NCBI GenBank assembly: GCA_026398545.1
Contig: JAPLSR010000422.1
Location: 1 to 5,140, forward strand
Length of the DNA: 5,140 bases
From: Candidatus Sumerlaeota bacterium
GTDB lineage: Bacteria > Sumerlaeota > Sumerlaeia > MWCT01
Reading direction: 5' to 3'
Position 1 is the stretch's first letter, and each line of letters starts with the position of its first letter. The notes under the pieces were generated by a model, which saw only the letters and a program-made list of their open reading frames with translations, was not told where the DNA came from and searched no databases. Shown here piece after piece: positions 4,127-5,140 of the stretch. Position numbers and translations under genes: made by a program.

Positions 4127-5140
4127 TTATTTTATCCTGTCAAGATAGCGTTTCTGGAAGATTTCGGCGGATTTGCCGAGGATGGCGGCAGGGTCTGCCT
4201 TTTCATTTGTCAGGACCTCCTGCACCGCAGGACCCAGAACCTCCTTGTAAAGCTGCTGGCAGTAATAGGGCGGCTCCGTCTTCAGATAATCCACAACGCC
4301 CTCATATTCGGCGAAGCGGGGAATTGTGCGGTACTTCTCAAGAATTGCATCCCACTGCCTCTGCCTCTCCCCCTGGAAAATCGGGATATACGGGGCGCCT
4401 ACGGTGAGTCCCTGCCTCTTGCGCAATTGCCATTCAGCCTCCTTCCATTCATTGGAAACAAGAAACTCACACCACCTGAAGGCGACCTTTTTCATCTCAT
4501 CAGAGATGCCGGGGCGAAAGACAAGATAATCCGCCCCCATCTGGACAAAGCGTCCGCCGGGTCCGGCGGGCAGAGGGGCAATCCCGAGGTCACTCAGGTT
4601 GAACCCGTATTTCTCCCTGAGGTTCACAACCCCGCCCTCATTGGCAGGCTCGATGAACATCCCCACACGACCGGCGGCAAATGCCTGCATGATGTCCAGC
4701 TGGTCATCAAGGACATTTTCCTGCAGGACTCCATATTTCCACCTGAGGTCTTTCACAAACTGGAGGGCGCGGACAACACCGGGTCCATTAAACACGGCTC
4801 GCCATTTCCCGCTTTCTTTCACCATGAACTCACCGCCTCCCTGCCAGCCCCAGTTGAGGAAATGCCAGCCAGCGCGGGAATGGTCGCCTCCAAGAATGGC
4901 GAACCCGCACACTCCTGACTTGCGGACTGTGAGCCTCTTTGCAGTTGCGCGGAATTCCTCCCATGTCTCCGGCGGCTTCGCCTCGCCTTTAGCATCCGTA
5001 ATGCCCGCCTTCCTGAAGAGCGACTTGTTATAATAGAGCCCCATGCTGTAAGCGGAAATGGGGAAGGCGTAATAATGTCCGTCACGTTCAAAAGGCTTCA
5101 GGATAATCGGGCGCAGGTCATTGAAATCCTGCCAGGCGGT
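4127..5140 (-). CDS. Extracellular solute-binding protein of a sugar-type ABC transporter (C-terminal 337 residues)
   Basis: The frame is open to the right window edge and ends at TAA 4127-4129, so the N-terminus and signal peptide are outside. The fragment fits family 1 (MalE/UgpB-like) binding proteins, which capture a sugar or similar solute in the periplasm and deliver it to MalF/MalG-type permeases. Family features in order: Y-A-F-P-I-S-A-Y-S-M-G-L-Y-Y-N-K-S-L-F-R-K-A-G-I near the fragment start, then P-P-E-T-W-E-E-F, an aromatic W-H-F-L-N-W-G-W-Q-G-G region, and F-N-G-P-G-V-V-R-A-L-Q-F. Next come A-F-A-A-G-R-V-G-M-F-I, the I-A-P-L-P-A-G-P-G-G loop, and a helical C-terminus ending Y-L-D-R-I-K. 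The closest downstream gene is the helicase, not a permease, so any permease genes must lie upstream or elsewhere. The ligand cannot be deduced from this fragment. Confidence 0.9.
   Translation of the reverse strand, partial: TAWQDFNDLRPIILKPFERDGHYYAFPISAYSMGLYYNKSLFRKAGITDAKGEAKPPETWEEFRATAKRLTVRKSGVCGFAILGGDHSRAGWHFLNWGWQGGGEFMVKESGKWRAVFNGPGVVRALQFVKDLRWKYGVLQENVLDDQLDIMQAFAAGRVGMFIEPANEGGVVNLREKYGFNLSDLGIAPLPAGPGGRFVQMGADYLVFRPGISDEMKKVAFRWCEFLVSNEWKEAEWQLRKRQGLTVGAPYIPIFQGERQRQWDAILEKYRTIPRFAEYEGVVDYLKTEPPYYCQQLYKEVLGPAVQEVLTNEKADPAAILGKSAEIFQKRYLDRIK

Noticed and set aside
3836..4918. Long plus-strand frame of 360 codons opposite the helicase and transporter genes
   Set aside because: It spans two unrelated genes and the repeat between them on the opposite strand. 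Both minus-strand genes have clear family motifs, so this is an antisense shadow of GC-rich coding sequence.

Overview
The window looks like a piece of chromosome from an uncultured Gram-negative-type bacterium. A lipobox lipoprotein, an ABC solute-binding protein, a remnant of a 23S rRNA-intervening-sequence-type four-helix-bundle gene and many short dispersed palindromic repeats are all present. That mix is common in environmental candidate-phylum or PVC-like genomes, but no marker here fixes the taxon. All recognisable genes lie on the minus strand, so the biological order runs from the right end of the window to the left.

Layout in transcription order: (1) 5140-4127, the C-terminal 337 residues of an extracellular sugar-type ABC transporter substrate-binding protein, whose 5' end is outside the window; (2) 4059-1369, a large Hel308/Ski2-like superfamily 2 DNA helicase carrying an extra OmpR/PhoB-type winged-helix DNA-binding domain at its C-terminus; (3) 1317-1111, a 68-residue protein that I do not recognise; (4) 1110-520, about 590 bases with no intact gene, holding a truncated and frameshifted four-helix-bundle pseudogene, short repeat clusters, an AT-rich stretch and a candidate promoter/operator; (5) 519-1, the N-terminal part of a lipoprotein built from four TPR-like repeats, running off the left edge.

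The most unusual content is the helicase and its surroundings. The helicase-plus-PhoB-type winged-helix architecture is not one I know as standard. The gene is bracketed by two identical 25-bp direct repeats (1358-1382 and 4091-4115), each with a CCGCC/GGCGG palindrome next to it. Copies of the same 15-bp palindrome also sit inside the helicase gene, always in the phase that encodes Ser-Ala-Ser-Gly(-Gly) in likely loops or linkers. The left 25-bp repeat supplies the helicase stop codon. Both repeats create TTG codons that falsely extend the neighbouring reading frames.

No functional link between the transporter, helicase, small protein and lipoprotein can be shown. They may simply be neighbours on one strand. 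No tRNA, rRNA, CRISPR array, transposase or convincing intrinsic terminator was seen.
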